A DNA stretch of 64,000 bases from JAWKUK01 sp964402175 (lineage in GTDB: Bacteria > Planctomycetota > UBA1135 > GCA-002686595), in assembly GCA_964402175.1 (NCBI GenBank), contig CAYOBN010000010.1, positions 27,184 through 91,183 on the forward strand, given 5' to 3'. The translations under genes were made by a program, and so were the position numbers. Shown here one piece after another: positions 1-7,804 of this stretch. Numbering within the stretch: the stretch's first letter is position 1; each line of letters opens with the position of its first letter. Under the pieces are notes generated by a model that saw nothing but the letters and a program-made list of their open reading frames with translations, was not told the origin of the DNA and made no database searches.

Positions 1-12
1 GAGGTGAGCGCG

Positions 13-456
13 ATGGGTCACGACGAAACGCAGGCGGACCGTGCGGGCGGCGGACCCGAGCTGGCCGCCGTCGAACCGGCCGGTTGGGCCAAACCGAAGG
101 GTTATGCGAACGGCATCGAAGTGCGCGGAGCGAGCGCCTTCGTCTTCGTCGCGGGGCAGATCGCGTGGGACGCCGAGCAGCAGCTCGTCGGCCACGGGGA
201 CTTCGTCGCGCAGTTCAAACAAGCCCTCGCCAATGTCGCGGCGGTCGTGCGCGCAGCGGGGGCCGAACCCCAGCATGTCGCGCGCTTGACGATCTACGTG
301 ACGGACAAGCGGCTCTACCTGGGCGCGCTGCGCGAGGTGGGAGCGGCGTACCGCGAGGTCTTCGGGCGGCACTATCCCGCGATGGCGCTCGTGCAGGTCG
401 CCGACCTGCTCGAGGACGGCGCGCTCGTCGAGATCGAAGCGACGGCCGCGCGCTGA
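13..456 (+). CDS. RidA/YjgF/UK114-family protein
   Basis: A 147-residue protein of the RidA (YjgF/YER057c/UK114) superfamily, small trimeric proteins of which the best known hydrolyse reactive enamines and imines released by PLP enzymes. The C-terminal signature is clear: PAMALVQVADLL followed by GALVEIEA, residues 122 to 143. Where active RidA deaminases have Arg after Pro-Ala, this protein has Met124, so deaminase activity is doubtful and it may belong to a non-deaminase Rid subgroup. I chose ATG at 13 because GAGGTG at 1-6 is a well-spaced Shine-Dalgarno; an in-frame GTG at 4 is the alternative. Upstream context is cut off by the window edge. The next gene is about 500 bases away, so this is probably the end of a transcription unit. 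Confidence 0.88.
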   Translation: MGHDETQADRAGGGPELAAVEPAGWAKPKGYANGIEVRGASAFVFVAGQIAWDAEQQLVGHGDFVAQFKQALANVAAVVRAAGAEPQHVARLTIYVTDKRLYLGALREVGAAYREVFGRHYPAMALVQVADLLEDGALVEIEATAAR

Positions 457-953
457 CCGAAGCGTCGACTCGGCAGTCGCGAGCGTCGGCTGTGCGACCG
501 CTATCCAGGATCGCTAGTGCGGAGCACCGACCGGGGTCCGACGCCAGAGCGCGTCGGTGCGGACAAGCCAACGCGCTGTCTCCAGACTGGTGTGTGCCAC
601 GAGGACCTATGCGCCTCTCGTAAGGCCTCGCCGCGTGCCCCGCAGTCATCGGTCACCTTGCGCCTCTCGCCGTCGCTCGGTCCGAGCGCATCCCGAGCGC
701 TCGGCGCATGCTCCGCCTGCCCACCCCGGCGCTCCATCGCGCTCCATGGCGGCGCCGACGAGGTCTCGTTTCACATCGAGGTGGTCGCGGTGTTCCGGCG
801 ACCGTGAGGCTTGAGCCTCGGCAAGGGCCGCCTGCGTCCCACGTCGGGACGCGGGCCGCAGCCGCTGCAACCCTGCCCCCGCGGGGTGGTAGGCTGCACG
901 GCTCTCTTGCCTTCGACCGGACATCCGGGTCCGGTCCCTGAGTCCTCCCTTCG
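457..953. other. Intergenic region with promoter-like site and leader hairpin
   Basis: No convincing gene in about 500 bases; open frames here lack start signals and homology I recognise. A promoter-like TAGGCT preceded by GG lies at 890-895. An 8-bp perfect hairpin (arms 915-922 and 929-936, 6-base loop) lies between it and the beta-helix start at 954, probably in the 5' leader. A weak 7-bp inverted repeat (524-530 with 554-560) is near the expected frequency for such GC-rich DNA. Confidence 0.5.
890..895 (+). promoter_or_regulatory. Candidate -10 element of the beta-helix gene
   Basis: TAGGCT preceded by GG, matching the G-N-T-A-N-N-N-T pattern recurrent in this window, 58 bases before the ATG at 954. 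The leader would carry the hairpin at 915-936. Inferred from pattern only. Confidence 0.35.
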
Positions 954-2669
954 ATGATCTCCTCCTCCCGCACCCTCTTCGCGGCGCTCGGGCTCGCCCT
1001 CGCACCCGCAGCGTTCGCCGACGTCCTGTACGTCGACGCGAACCTCACGACCGGCCTGAACGACGGCTCGAGCTGGGCCGACGCCTACCAGGGGCCCCAC
1101 GCGCTGCGCACCGCGCTCGCGGCGGCGACCTCGGGCGACAAGGTGTTCGTCGCCGACGGCCGTTACCTGGCGAGCTCGACGGGCAGCCGCACCGAGTCGT
1201 TCGGGCTGATCAACGGCGTCGAGATCTACGGCGGCTTCCAGGGCGGCGAAGCCAGCGAGTTCGAGCGCCCAGCCTTCGGTAGCGCCCCGAGCGTGCTCGA
1301 CGGCGACCTGGCGGGGAACGACGCGTCGAATGTGCTCACCGACAACAGCTACCACCTGATCCGCACCGCGGGCACGAACAGCACCGCGGTCATCGACGGG
1401 TTCGTCGTGCGCGGCGGCAACGCCAACGCAGGCAGCGGCAACAACGACCGGGGCGGCGGCATCCTGATCATCGGCGGCGTGAGCCCCACGATCCGCAACT
1501 GCGAGTTCATCGCCAACCGCTGCGTCTTCGGCGGGGGCGCGGGTTACATCAACGGCTCGACGCCGCGCTTCGTCGACTGCCGCTTCATCAACAACCTCGG
1601 CGGCTCGTTCGGCGGCGCGTTCGACATCGCCAACGCGGGCGCAGTGCGCTTCGATCGCTGCTACTTCGAGGGCAACAGCGCGAGCCGCGCGGGCGCGCTC
1701 GAGATCTTTGCGACCTCGGGCGCTGTCGTGACGAACTCGGTGTTCTTCAACAACGTCGCGACGGGTGGGAACTCGGGCGGCGGGATCTGGATCGGCTCGG
1801 GTGCGACGGTGCAGATCCGCAACTGCACGGTCGTGGGGAACCGCTCCACGGCGGCCACCTCCGGCGGCGGCCTCGCGAACTCCGGCGCCTCGGCGTCCAT
1901 CCAGAACTGCATCTTCTGGGACAACTCGGGCACGGGCGGCGCGCAGTCGGTTGCGACGCAGATCAGCCCCGGGACGGCGGCCACGTACTCGATCGTCGAG
2001 TTCGGCCTCACGGGCGTCGGCAACGTCAATGCCGACCCGCTCTTCGTCGACGTCAACGCCCGCAACTTCGCGGTGCAAGCGGGCTCGCCTGCGATCGACG
2101 CAGGCACGAACAGCGGCATCCCGAGCGGCATCGTCGCGGACTTCAACGGGCAGCGTCGCCGTGTCGACGATCCCGCGGTCGCCGATACCGGCCTCGGCAA
2201 CGCGCCGATCGTCGACATCGGCGCGTTCGAGCGCACGACCGCGATCGGCCGCGTCTTCTGCGTCGCGACCGAGAACTCGACGGGTCTCGCGGCGCGCATC
2301 GACGCCACGGGGTCGGAGGTGCTGCTCGACGACGACGTGACGCTCGTCGCGACGCTGCTTCCGCCGAGCAGCAACGGGTTCTTCCTCACGAGCCGTCGCG
2401 AGGGGTTCGCGGCGAATCCGGGCGGTAGCTCGGGCAACCTCTGCTTGGCGGGCTCCATCGGGCGCTTCGTCGGCCCCGGCCAGATCCTGAACTCGGGCGC
2501 GGCGGGCACCTTCAGCTTGGTGCTGGACCTCGGCTCGCTGCCGCAGCCCGCGGGCAGCGTCGCGGCCCAGGTCGGCGAGACCTGGCGCTTTCAGGCGTGG
2601 TACCGCGACCAGACGCTCGGCCTGCCGACGTCGAACTTCACCGACGGCGTCGCGCTGACGTTCCGTTGA
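954..2669 (+). CDS. Secreted right-handed parallel beta-helix protein
   Basis: A 571-residue exported protein. Residues 1-22 form a signal peptide ending AAFA before DV. Residues about 25-420 are a pectate-lyase-like parallel beta-helix, with repeated rungs such as IRNCEFIANR, VTNSVFFNN and IQNCIFWDN, closing with AGSPAIDAG and VDIGAFE as in 'choice-of-anchor Q' beta-helix proteins. The last 150 residues are a separate module starting RVFCVATENSTG, with a second conserved Cys in LCLAGSIGRFVGPGQI and ending in YRDQ and SNFTDGVALTF. I know this module as a frequent C-terminal domain of exported proteins in deep planctomycete lineages, probably for sorting or surface attachment. No catalytic residues are evident, so adhesion or a structural surface role is as likely as glycan cleavage. 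A strong hairpin follows the stop. Confidence 0.85.
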   Translation: MISSSRTLFAALGLALAPAAFADVLYVDANLTTGLNDGSSWADAYQGPHALRTALAAATSGDKVFVADGRYLASSTGSRTESFGLINGVEIYGGFQGGEASEFERPAFGSAPSVLDGDLAGNDASNVLTDNSYHLIRTAGTNSTAVIDGFVVRGGNANAGSGNNDRGGGILIIGGVSPTIRNCEFIANRCVFGGGAGYINGSTPRFVDCRFINNLGGSFGGAFDIANAGAVRFDRCYFEGNSASRAGALEIFATSGAVVTNSVFFNNVATGGNSGGGIWIGSGATVQIRNCTVVGNRSTAATSGGGLANSGASASIQNCIFWDNSGTGGAQSVATQISPGTAATYSIVEFGLTGVGNVNADPLFVDVNARNFAVQAGSPAIDAGTNSGIPSGIVADFNGQRRRVDDPAVADTGLGNAPIVDIGAFERTTAIGRVFCVATENSTGLAARIDATGSEVLLDDDVTLVATLLPPSSNGFFLTSRREGFAANPGGSSGNLCLAGSIGRFVGPGQILNSGAAGTFSLVLDLGSLPQPAGSVAAQVGETWRFQAWYRDQTLGLPTSNFTDGVALTFR

Positions 2670-2707
2670 GCCCAGCGTCGGGCCCGACTGGCCCGAGCAG
2701 ACTCCAT

Positions 2708-2750
2708 CCGGGGGCACCCGGGGACCTCTCGAGGTCCCGGGTGCCCCCGG
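2708..2750 (+). terminator. Strong hairpin terminator after the beta-helix gene
   Basis: Arms 2708-2728 and 2731-2750 pair over about 20 bp with one bulged G and a very short loop, followed by TGTGTT. It begins 38 bases after the beta-helix stop and precedes the next gene's promoter-like site, so an intrinsic terminator is the simplest reading. Confidence 0.75.
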
Positions 2751-2755
2751 TGTGT

Positions 2756-2761
2756 TACCGT
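2756..2761 (+). promoter_or_regulatory. Candidate -10 element of the UbiB-like gene
   Basis: TACCGT immediately after the terminator hairpin and 16 bases before the ATG at 2778. A GGAG at 2768-2771 could act as Shine-Dalgarno, so this would be a short leader, not a leaderless transcript. Confidence 0.35.
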
Positions 2762-2777
2762 CCCGCTGGAGCACACC

Positions 2778-4460
2778 ATGTCGGTCCTCGATGTCCTCTC
2801 CGCCGCGCGCGACCTCGGACGGCTGCACGACATCGCGTCGGTGCTGGTGCGGCACGGGCTCGGGGACCTCGTGCGCTCGCTCGGGCTCGCGGGGGCCCTG
2901 CAGCGGGCGGGCCGCGCGCTGCGCTGGGAGGCGGCGCAGGACGTCGGCAAGCTGACGACCGCGGAGCGGGTGCGCGCGGCCTTCGAGGAGCTCGGGCCGA
3001 CGTTCGTCAAGTTCGGTCAGTTGCTCGCGACCCGGGCGGACCTGGTGCCCGAGGAGTGGCTGCGCGAGCTCGCGAAGCTGCAGGAGTCCGTCGTCGCCGT
3101 GCCTTGGGAGGCCGTCCGAACGCAGCTCGCCGAGGACCTCGGCGCGGCGCCCGAGGAGGTCTGGCCCGACCTCGACCCCGTGCCGCTCGCTGCGGGCTCG
3201 GTGGCGCAGGTCCACACGGCGACGCTCAAGACCGGTGAGGCCGTCGTCCTCAAGGTCCGGCGGCCGGGGGTGCGCGAGACCGTCGAGGCGGACCTGCGCC
3301 TGCTCGCCCGGCTCGCGGACCTGGCGGAGGCCGAGCTGCCGGACCTGCGCCGCTATCGGCCGCGCAAGCTCGTGCGCGCGTTCGGGCGGACGCTGCGCGA
3401 CGAGCTCGACCTCGCGATCGAAGCGCGCCACACCGAGCAGCTCGCGGCGGGGCTGGAGCCGCTCGGCGGTGTCGCGGTGCCGCGGGTGTTCAGCGCGTGG
3501 ACCCGCGAGCGGCTGCTGGTCCTCGAGCGCTTTCCAGGGCGCTCGGTCGCGCGCTGGCTCGCGGATGGGGCGCCGAGCGCTGCGCTCGCGGGCCCTGTTT
3601 TGGCGCGCGCCGGCGCCGATGCGCTCCTGCGGATGGTGTTCGTGCAGGGGTTCTTCCACGCGGATCCGCACCCGGGGAACCTCTTGCTCTTGCCCGACGG
3701 GCGGCTCGGGCTCATCGACTGCGGGATGGTGGGGCGGCTCTCGGAGGCGCGCCGCAACGAGTTCGTCGCGCTGCTCGTCGGGGCCCTGCGCCGCGACGAG
3801 CGGGCGGTCGTCGACGCGCTCTTGGCGTGGACCGAGGACGAGGAGCAGGTCGACCTCGAGCAGCTCGCGTCGGATGCGCGGGCGCTGATCGACCGCTACC
3901 ACGGGGCGGCGTTGGAGCGCGTGCGCATGGGGGAGGTGCTCGAGGAGGTGCTGGAGGTCGTGCGCGGCAACGGGCTGTATCTGCCGCCGGACGTGGCGAG
4001 CCTCTTGCGCGTCCTGTTGCTCCTGGACGGGGTCGGGCGAGCGCTCGATCCGACGTTCGATCTGACGGCGCACATGCGGCCGTTTGCGGAGCGCCTCGTG
4101 CGCGACCGCGCGTCGTGGCGCCGCGCGCTCGTGCGGCAGGCGCGCGAGCTCGGGGCGCTCGTCAGCGACGCGCCGCGGGACGTGCGCGAGATCCTGTCGA
4201 AGGCGCGGCGGGGGCGCTTCCGGCTGGACCTCGACCTGCGCCGTCTGGACGACTTCGCCCTACGGCTCGACCGCAGCGCGAATCGGGTGACGATGGGCCT
4301 CGTGACCTCGGCGCTGATCGTCGGGACGTCGATCGCGCTGACGGTCGACGGCGGCCCGCGGCTGCTCGGGCTGCCGGCGTTTGCGCTGCTCGGCTTCACG
4401 AGCTCCGCCCTGTTCGGCGTCGCGCTCCTGGTCGCCATCTGGCGCAGCGGACGGCGCTGA
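2778..4460 (+). CDS. UbiB/ABC1/ADCK-family atypical kinase-like protein
   Basis: A 560-residue UbiB-type protein, an atypical kinase/ATPase family linked to isoprenoid quinone biosynthesis and membrane lipid handling. Visible family features in order: the KxGQ-type motif KFGQ with TRADLVP around residue 77; the Ala-rich nucleotide loop AAGSVAQVH around residue 138; VVLKVRRPG with the nucleotide-binding Lys; the catalytic loop HADPHPGN around residue 294; and LIDCGMVG, the DFG equivalent. The C-terminus has two hydrophobic segments (about 506-523 and 533-553), matching the C-terminal membrane anchor of the family. Length is usual. It stands alone between a terminator and the acyl-CoA operon; no quinone genes are adjacent, although a UbiG-like gene lies 13 kb downstream. 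Confidence 0.92.
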   Translation: MSVLDVLSAARDLGRLHDIASVLVRHGLGDLVRSLGLAGALQRAGRALRWEAAQDVGKLTTAERVRAAFEELGPTFVKFGQLLATRADLVPEEWLRELAKLQESVVAVPWEAVRTQLAEDLGAAPEEVWPDLDPVPLAAGSVAQVHTATLKTGEAVVLKVRRPGVRETVEADLRLLARLADLAEAELPDLRRYRPRKLVRAFGRTLRDELDLAIEARHTEQLAAGLEPLGGVAVPRVFSAWTRERLLVLERFPGRSVARWLADGAPSAALAGPVLARAGADALLRMVFVQGFFHADPHPGNLLLLPDGRLGLIDCGMVGRLSEARRNEFVALLVGALRRDERAVVDALLAWTEDEEQVDLEQLASDARALIDRYHGAALERVRMGEVLEEVLEVVRGNGLYLPPDVASLLRVLLLLDGVGRALDPTFDLTAHMRPFAERLVRDRASWRRALVRQARELGALVSDAPRDVREILSKARRGRFRLDLDLRRLDDFALRLDRSANRVTMGLVTSALIVGTSIALTVDGGPRLLGLPAFALLGFTSSALFGVALLVAIWRSGRR

Positions 4461-4465
4461 ACCGC

Positions 4466-4471
4466 TACAAT
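4466..4471 (+). promoter_or_regulatory. Candidate -10 element of the acyl-CoA operon
   Basis: TACAAT in the context GCTACAATCC, 9 bases before the ATG at 4481 and just after the previous stop. No Shine-Dalgarno lies between, so transcription would start at or within a few bases of the start codon. Confidence 0.5.
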
Positions 4472-4480
4472 CCGGGCCCC

Positions 4481-5317
4481 ATGAACCCGGTCCACTTCCG
4501 CTTCGAAGAGCGCGACGGCGTCGGCGTGATCCGCCTCGACCGGCCCGAGCGCCTCAACGCGCTGACGTTCGATTCGTACGCGGAGCTCCGCGACGCTTTT
4601 GTGCGCTTGCGCACCCTGGACAGCGTGCGCTCGGTGCTGCTGACGGGGACAGGGCGCGCGTTCTGCTCGGGCGGTGATGTGAAGGACATCATCGGCAAGC
4701 TGTTCGGTGTGTCGGATGCGGAGCTATCGGCGTTCACGCGGATGACCTGCGATCTGATCGAGAACATGCGCCGGCTCGAGAAGCCGATCGTCGCTGGGCT
4801 GAATGGCACGACCTGCGGCGCGGGGGCGGTGATGGCTGCGGCGGCGGATATCCGCGTGGCGGCCGAGTCCGCGAAGATCGCGTTCCTCTTCACGCAGGTC
4901 GGGCTGTCGGGCGCGGATATGGGCGCGGCGTGGCTCTTGCCGCGCATCGTCGGGCTCGGGCACGCCTCGGAGCTCTTGATGCTCGGTGAGTTCATCGACG
5001 CGCAGCGAGCCGAGCGGATCGGGCTCTACAACCACGTCGTGTCGGACGAAGAGCTCTTGGGGCGTGCGTTCGACATCGCGCGCAAGCTGGCGCAGGGGCC
5101 CAGCATGGGCCTCTTCGTTACGAAGCGCATGTTGAACGCCGAGGCGCACATGTCGCTCGCCGAGGCGATGCAAGCCGAGGGCTGGGTGCAGGCCGAGTGC
5201 ATGAAACACCCGGACTACCGCGAGTCGTACGAGGCGTTCGTCGCGAAGCGGCCCAAGGACTTCGTGCAGAACTGGCCGGGGCACGGGCCGCAGTCGACCG
5301 GGGGCAGCCGTCCGTGA
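4481..5317 (+). CDS. Crotonase-superfamily (enoyl-CoA hydratase/isomerase-like) protein
   Basis: A 278-residue crotonase-fold protein. The CoA-binding and oxyanion-hole motifs are present (CSGGD at residues 62-66; NGTTCGAGA at 108-116), as is the LLPRIVG segment that follows the active site. Both catalytic glutamates of classical hydratases appear replaced: the first position aligns with Val117 and the second with Gln139. It is therefore unlikely to be an ordinary 2-enoyl-CoA hydratase; a crotonase-type lyase or isomerase, as in aromatic CoA pathways, fits better. It is the first gene of a five-gene set with an acyl-CoA dehydrogenase (GTGA overlap) and a benzoate-CoA-ligase-like gene, which suggests an aromatic or branched acyl-CoA substrate. 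The substrate itself cannot be read from sequence. Confidence 0.85.
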   Translation: MNPVHFRFEERDGVGVIRLDRPERLNALTFDSYAELRDAFVRLRTLDSVRSVLLTGTGRAFCSGGDVKDIIGKLFGVSDAELSAFTRMTCDLIENMRRLEKPIVAGLNGTTCGAGAVMAAAADIRVAAESAKIAFLFTQVGLSGADMGAAWLLPRIVGLGHASELLMLGEFIDAQRAERIGLYNHVVSDEELLGRAFDIARKLAQGPSMGLFVTKRMLNAEAHMSLAEAMQAEGWVQAECMKHPDYRESYEAFVAKRPKDFVQNWPGHGPQSTGGSRP

Positions 5318-6504
5318 GCGACCGCAGCGCCACACTGCTCGCGGAGCTCACCGCCGAAGCGCGGCGCTTTGCGCGCTCGTCCGCGCAAGGCCTCGAAGCC
5401 CAGGGTTTCGCCGGCGAAGACGCCGCAGCGCGCGCCGCGCGCGAGCGCCTCGCTGCGGCGGGGCTCTTGGCGTGGACGGTGCCGCACACGTTCGGCGGGC
5501 GCGACACAGGGCGCCTCGCGCGGCCGACCCACGTCTCCGTGCGCGCGCTGTGCGCTCTGCGGGCCGAGCTCGCGTATGCCTCGGGGATGCTGGACGTCGT
5601 CTTCGTCGAACAGGGCCTCGGCTCGTACCCGATCGCCCTGGCGGGGGACGAAGCGCTGCGCCTCGAGGTCCTGCCCGCCGTCGCGGCGGGTGACCTGGTG
5701 GCGGCGTTTGCGTTGACGGAGGACGGCGCGGGCTCGGACCTGTCCCAGGTCGCGCTCGAAGCGCGCGCGGTGCCGGGCGGCGGCTTCACGCTGCACGGTC
5801 ACAAGACCTACATCACCAACGCTGGTATCGCGGACTTCTACACCGTGCTGGCGCGGACCTCGGGGACGCCTGGGGACGCGGGCGGACTCTCGATGTTCCA
5901 CGTCCCCGCGGCCGCGCGCGGCCTCTCCGTGGAGCGCTTCGAGGTCACGTCCCCGCACCCGATCGGGCGCGTCGTCTTCGACGGTGTCGCCGTGCCGCCG
6001 CGCGCGCTGCTCGGCGCCGTGGGGGGTGGTCTCGAGGTCGCGGTCGGCACGCTGAACACGTTCCGCACGAGCGTCGCTGCGGCGGCCTGCGGCTTCGGAC
6101 GGCGCGCGCTCGACGAGTCCGTCGCGCACCTCGAGCGGCGCTCGCAGTTCGGCAAACCGCTGAGCTCGTTCCAGGGGCTGCGCTTCGACCTCGCCGAGAT
6201 GGACGTGCGCCTGCGCGCTGCGGAGCTCCTGGTCGACGAAGCGGCGCGCGCGGTCGACGCCGGCCAGAGCGCGCGCGCGGAGGTCGCTCGGGCGAAGCTC
6301 TACGCGACCGAAACGGCGTCCTGGGTCTGCGACCGCGCCGTCCAGCACCATGGCGGCGGGGGGGTGCGGCGCGGCGCGATCGTCGAAGCGCTCTGGCGCG
6401 ACGTGCGCGCGCTGCGCATCTATGAAGGCACGAGCGAGGTCCAGAGGTTGATCCTCGCCAAAGAAGTCCTGGGCGCGCGGCGCGCGCGGCCGGAGGCACA
6501 CTGA
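5314..6504 (+). CDS. Acyl-CoA dehydrogenase
   Basis: A 396-residue FAD-dependent acyl-CoA dehydrogenase with normal family length and domain order: N-terminal helical domain; FAD-contacting FALTEDGAGSD and YITNAG around residues 135-170; beta barrel; C-terminal helical domain with RRSQFGKPL. The catalytic base is visible as Glu371 in IYEGTSEVQ, the position used by medium- and short-chain and aromatic acyl-CoA dehydrogenases. GTG at 5314 overlaps the upstream stop by four bases (GTGA), and its own stop overlaps the next start (TGATG), so the three genes are translationally coupled. The ferredoxin-like neighbour may relate to electron transfer, though the usual acceptor is ETF, which is not encoded here. 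Confidence 0.93.
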   Translation: MSDRSATLLAELTAEARRFARSSAQGLEAQGFAGEDAAARAARERLAAAGLLAWTVPHTFGGRDTGRLARPTHVSVRALCALRAELAYASGMLDVVFVEQGLGSYPIALAGDEALRLEVLPAVAAGDLVAAFALTEDGAGSDLSQVALEARAVPGGGFTLHGHKTYITNAGIADFYTVLARTSGTPGDAGGLSMFHVPAAARGLSVERFEVTSPHPIGRVVFDGVAVPPRALLGAVGGGLEVAVGTLNTFRTSVAAAACGFGRRALDESVAHLERRSQFGKPLSSFQGLRFDLAEMDVRLRAAELLVDEAARAVDAGQSARAEVARAKLYATETASWVCDRAVQHHGGGGVRRGAIVEALWRDVRALRIYEGTSEVQRLILAKEVLGARRARPEAH

Positions 6505-6875
6505 TGGCTCGACTGCAACGCACGATCTTCGTCTGTACCCGCAACCGTGAAGACGGCAGCAAGAAGGCCTGCTGCGGCGCGCGCGGCGGCGAGGCGGTCC
6601 TGGAGGCCTTCAAGGTCGCGACCGCGGCGCGCGGCATGAAGCGCGTCTTCCGCGCGACCTCATCCGGGTGCCTCGACCAGTGCGACCTCGGGGTCACCGT
6701 GGTCGTCTACCCCGACGACGTGTGGTACGGCGGCGTGACCGTCGCCGACGTCGAGGAGCTGGTCGAGCGCCACGTCCTCGGGGGCCAGGTGGTCGAGCGC
6801 CTGCGCCTTGCCGACGACCAGATGTCCGGGGTCCCGCGCGAGATCAAGGCCCTGCCAGAGCTGTCCGAGGGGTGA
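6504..6875 (+). CDS. Thioredoxin-like (2Fe-2S) ferredoxin
   Basis: A 123-residue protein of the thioredoxin-fold [2Fe-2S] ferredoxin family. Cysteines at residues 11 (FVCT), 23-24 (ACCG), 56 and 60 (SGCLDQC) fit the C-x(11-12)-C ... C-x3-C cluster-binding pattern. The start ATG overlaps the dehydrogenase stop (TGATG), so it is co-translated with it. This family is found as stand-alone electron carriers and as the NuoE-like domain of larger enzymes; no other subunit is nearby. Partner unknown; coupling to the adjacent dehydrogenase is inference from gene order. A promoter-like site lies just after it, so the next gene may be separately transcribed. Confidence 0.85.
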   Translation: MARLQRTIFVCTRNREDGSKKACCGARGGEAVLEAFKVATAARGMKRVFRATSSGCLDQCDLGVTVVVYPDDVWYGGVTVADVEELVERHVLGGQVVERLRLADDQMSGVPREIKALPELSEG

Positions 6876-6900
6876 AGTGCCGGGGGCGCGATTCCTGGCA

Positions 6901-6906
6901 TACTCT
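6901..6906 (+). promoter_or_regulatory. Candidate -10 element of the kinase-like gene
   Basis: TACTCT (overlapping CATACT at 6899-6904), 7 bases before the ATG at 6914, with no Shine-Dalgarno between. A leaderless internal promoter of the acyl-CoA gene set is the natural reading. Confidence 0.45.
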
Positions 6907-6913
6907 CCGGCCT

Positions 6914-7804
6914 ATGGCCAGCACGAGCCTCTCTCTCTTCGACCTGACCCCCGGCAAGGTCCTCCTGGGCCGTTACGAGGTGCGCGGACCGCACCGCGAG
7001 AACGGTATGTCCGCCGCGTTCACCGTCATCGACAAGACGGACGGACAGCGGTGTGAGCTGCAGGCGTACCCCGGCGCGCTCTTCGAGGGGCGCGAACAAG
7101 CGCGCTCGTTCGCGAAGCAGATCCAGGCTTGGGCGGCGATCGAGTCCGAGGTCCTGCCGCACGTGCGCGATGTGCACGTGTTGGACGACGGCGCGGTGCT
7201 GGTGTCCAGCAGCTTCCCGCCCGGCATCTCGCTGCGCGCATGGCGCAGCGCCAACGGCAGGATGGACGTCGCGCCGACGGTGAAGCTCGCGATCCGTCTG
7301 CTGACGGGTCTCGACGCGGCGCACCGCGCGGGACTCGTGCACGGGGACATCAAACCCGAGACGATCTGGTGCCGTGACGACGCACAGAGCGCCGTGTTCG
7401 TCGATGCCGGCGTCACGTCGGGCCTCTGGGCGGCGAAGCACCTCGGCACACGCACGGCTCTGATCGGTACGCCGTTCTATGCGCCGCTGGAGCAGTTCTC
7501 GGGTGAGTCGCCCGACGAGCTCTCCGACCTCTACAACTTGGCGACCGTGTTGTACGAGCTCTTGACCGGGGCGCTCCCGTGGGCGGGTAAGGGGTACATC
7601 GAGGTGTTCCAGTCGAAGCTGCAGCCCGGGCCGCCGCCGATGCGTCAGCTCGCGCCGCACGTCGAGGTCCCGGCCGCGCTCGAAGCGGCCATCGCGCGCG
7701 CGCTGCGCGGCAAACGCAGCGAGCGGTATCCGAACGCGATGGCGTTCCGTTCGGCGCTCGAAGGGCTGCAGCTCCATCACGGGGACGGCACAGGAGAGCG
7801 CTGA
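6914..7804 (+). CDS. Degenerate Ser/Thr protein kinase (likely pseudokinase)
   Basis: A 296-residue protein with a bacterial (PknB-type) protein kinase fold. The lobe order is recognisable: LGRYEVRG at the N-terminus, catalytic loop HGDIKPET (His143, Asp145, Lys147), TPFYAPLEQFSG resembling the APE region, then SDLYNLATVLYELLTGALPW. Key residues are missing: the glycine-rich loop is eroded, I see no VAIK lysine (the strand reads CELQAYPG), the catalytic-loop Asn is Thr150, and DFG is DAG near residue 164. There is no transmembrane or sensor domain. It lies between a ferredoxin and a CoA ligase, overlapping the ligase start (TGATG), so it may be a regulatory or scaffolding partner of acyl-CoA metabolism. 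The catalytic Asp remains, so weak activity is not excluded. Confidence 0.82.
   Translation: MASTSLSLFDLTPGKVLLGRYEVRGPHRENGMSAAFTVIDKTDGQRCELQAYPGALFEGREQARSFAKQIQAWAAIESEVLPHVRDVHVLDDGAVLVSSSFPPGISLRAWRSANGRMDVAPTVKLAIRLLTGLDAAHRAGLVHGDIKPETIWCRDDAQSAVFVDAGVTSGLWAAKHLGTRTALIGTPFYAPLEQFSGESPDELSDLYNLATVLYELLTGALPWAGKGYIEVFQSKLQPGPPPMRQLAPHVEVPAALEAAIARALRGKRSERYPNAMAFRSALEGLQLHHGDGTGER

Noticed and set aside
524..560. 7-bp inverted repeat in the first intergenic region
   Set aside because: Short arms and a 23-base loop are expected by chance at this GC content.
771..4073. Very long minus-strand open frame opposite the beta-helix and UbiB-like genes
   Set aside because: Composition is Arg/Ala/Asp-rich without recognisable domains; it is the expected antisense shadow of high-GC genes whose plus-strand products are clear families.
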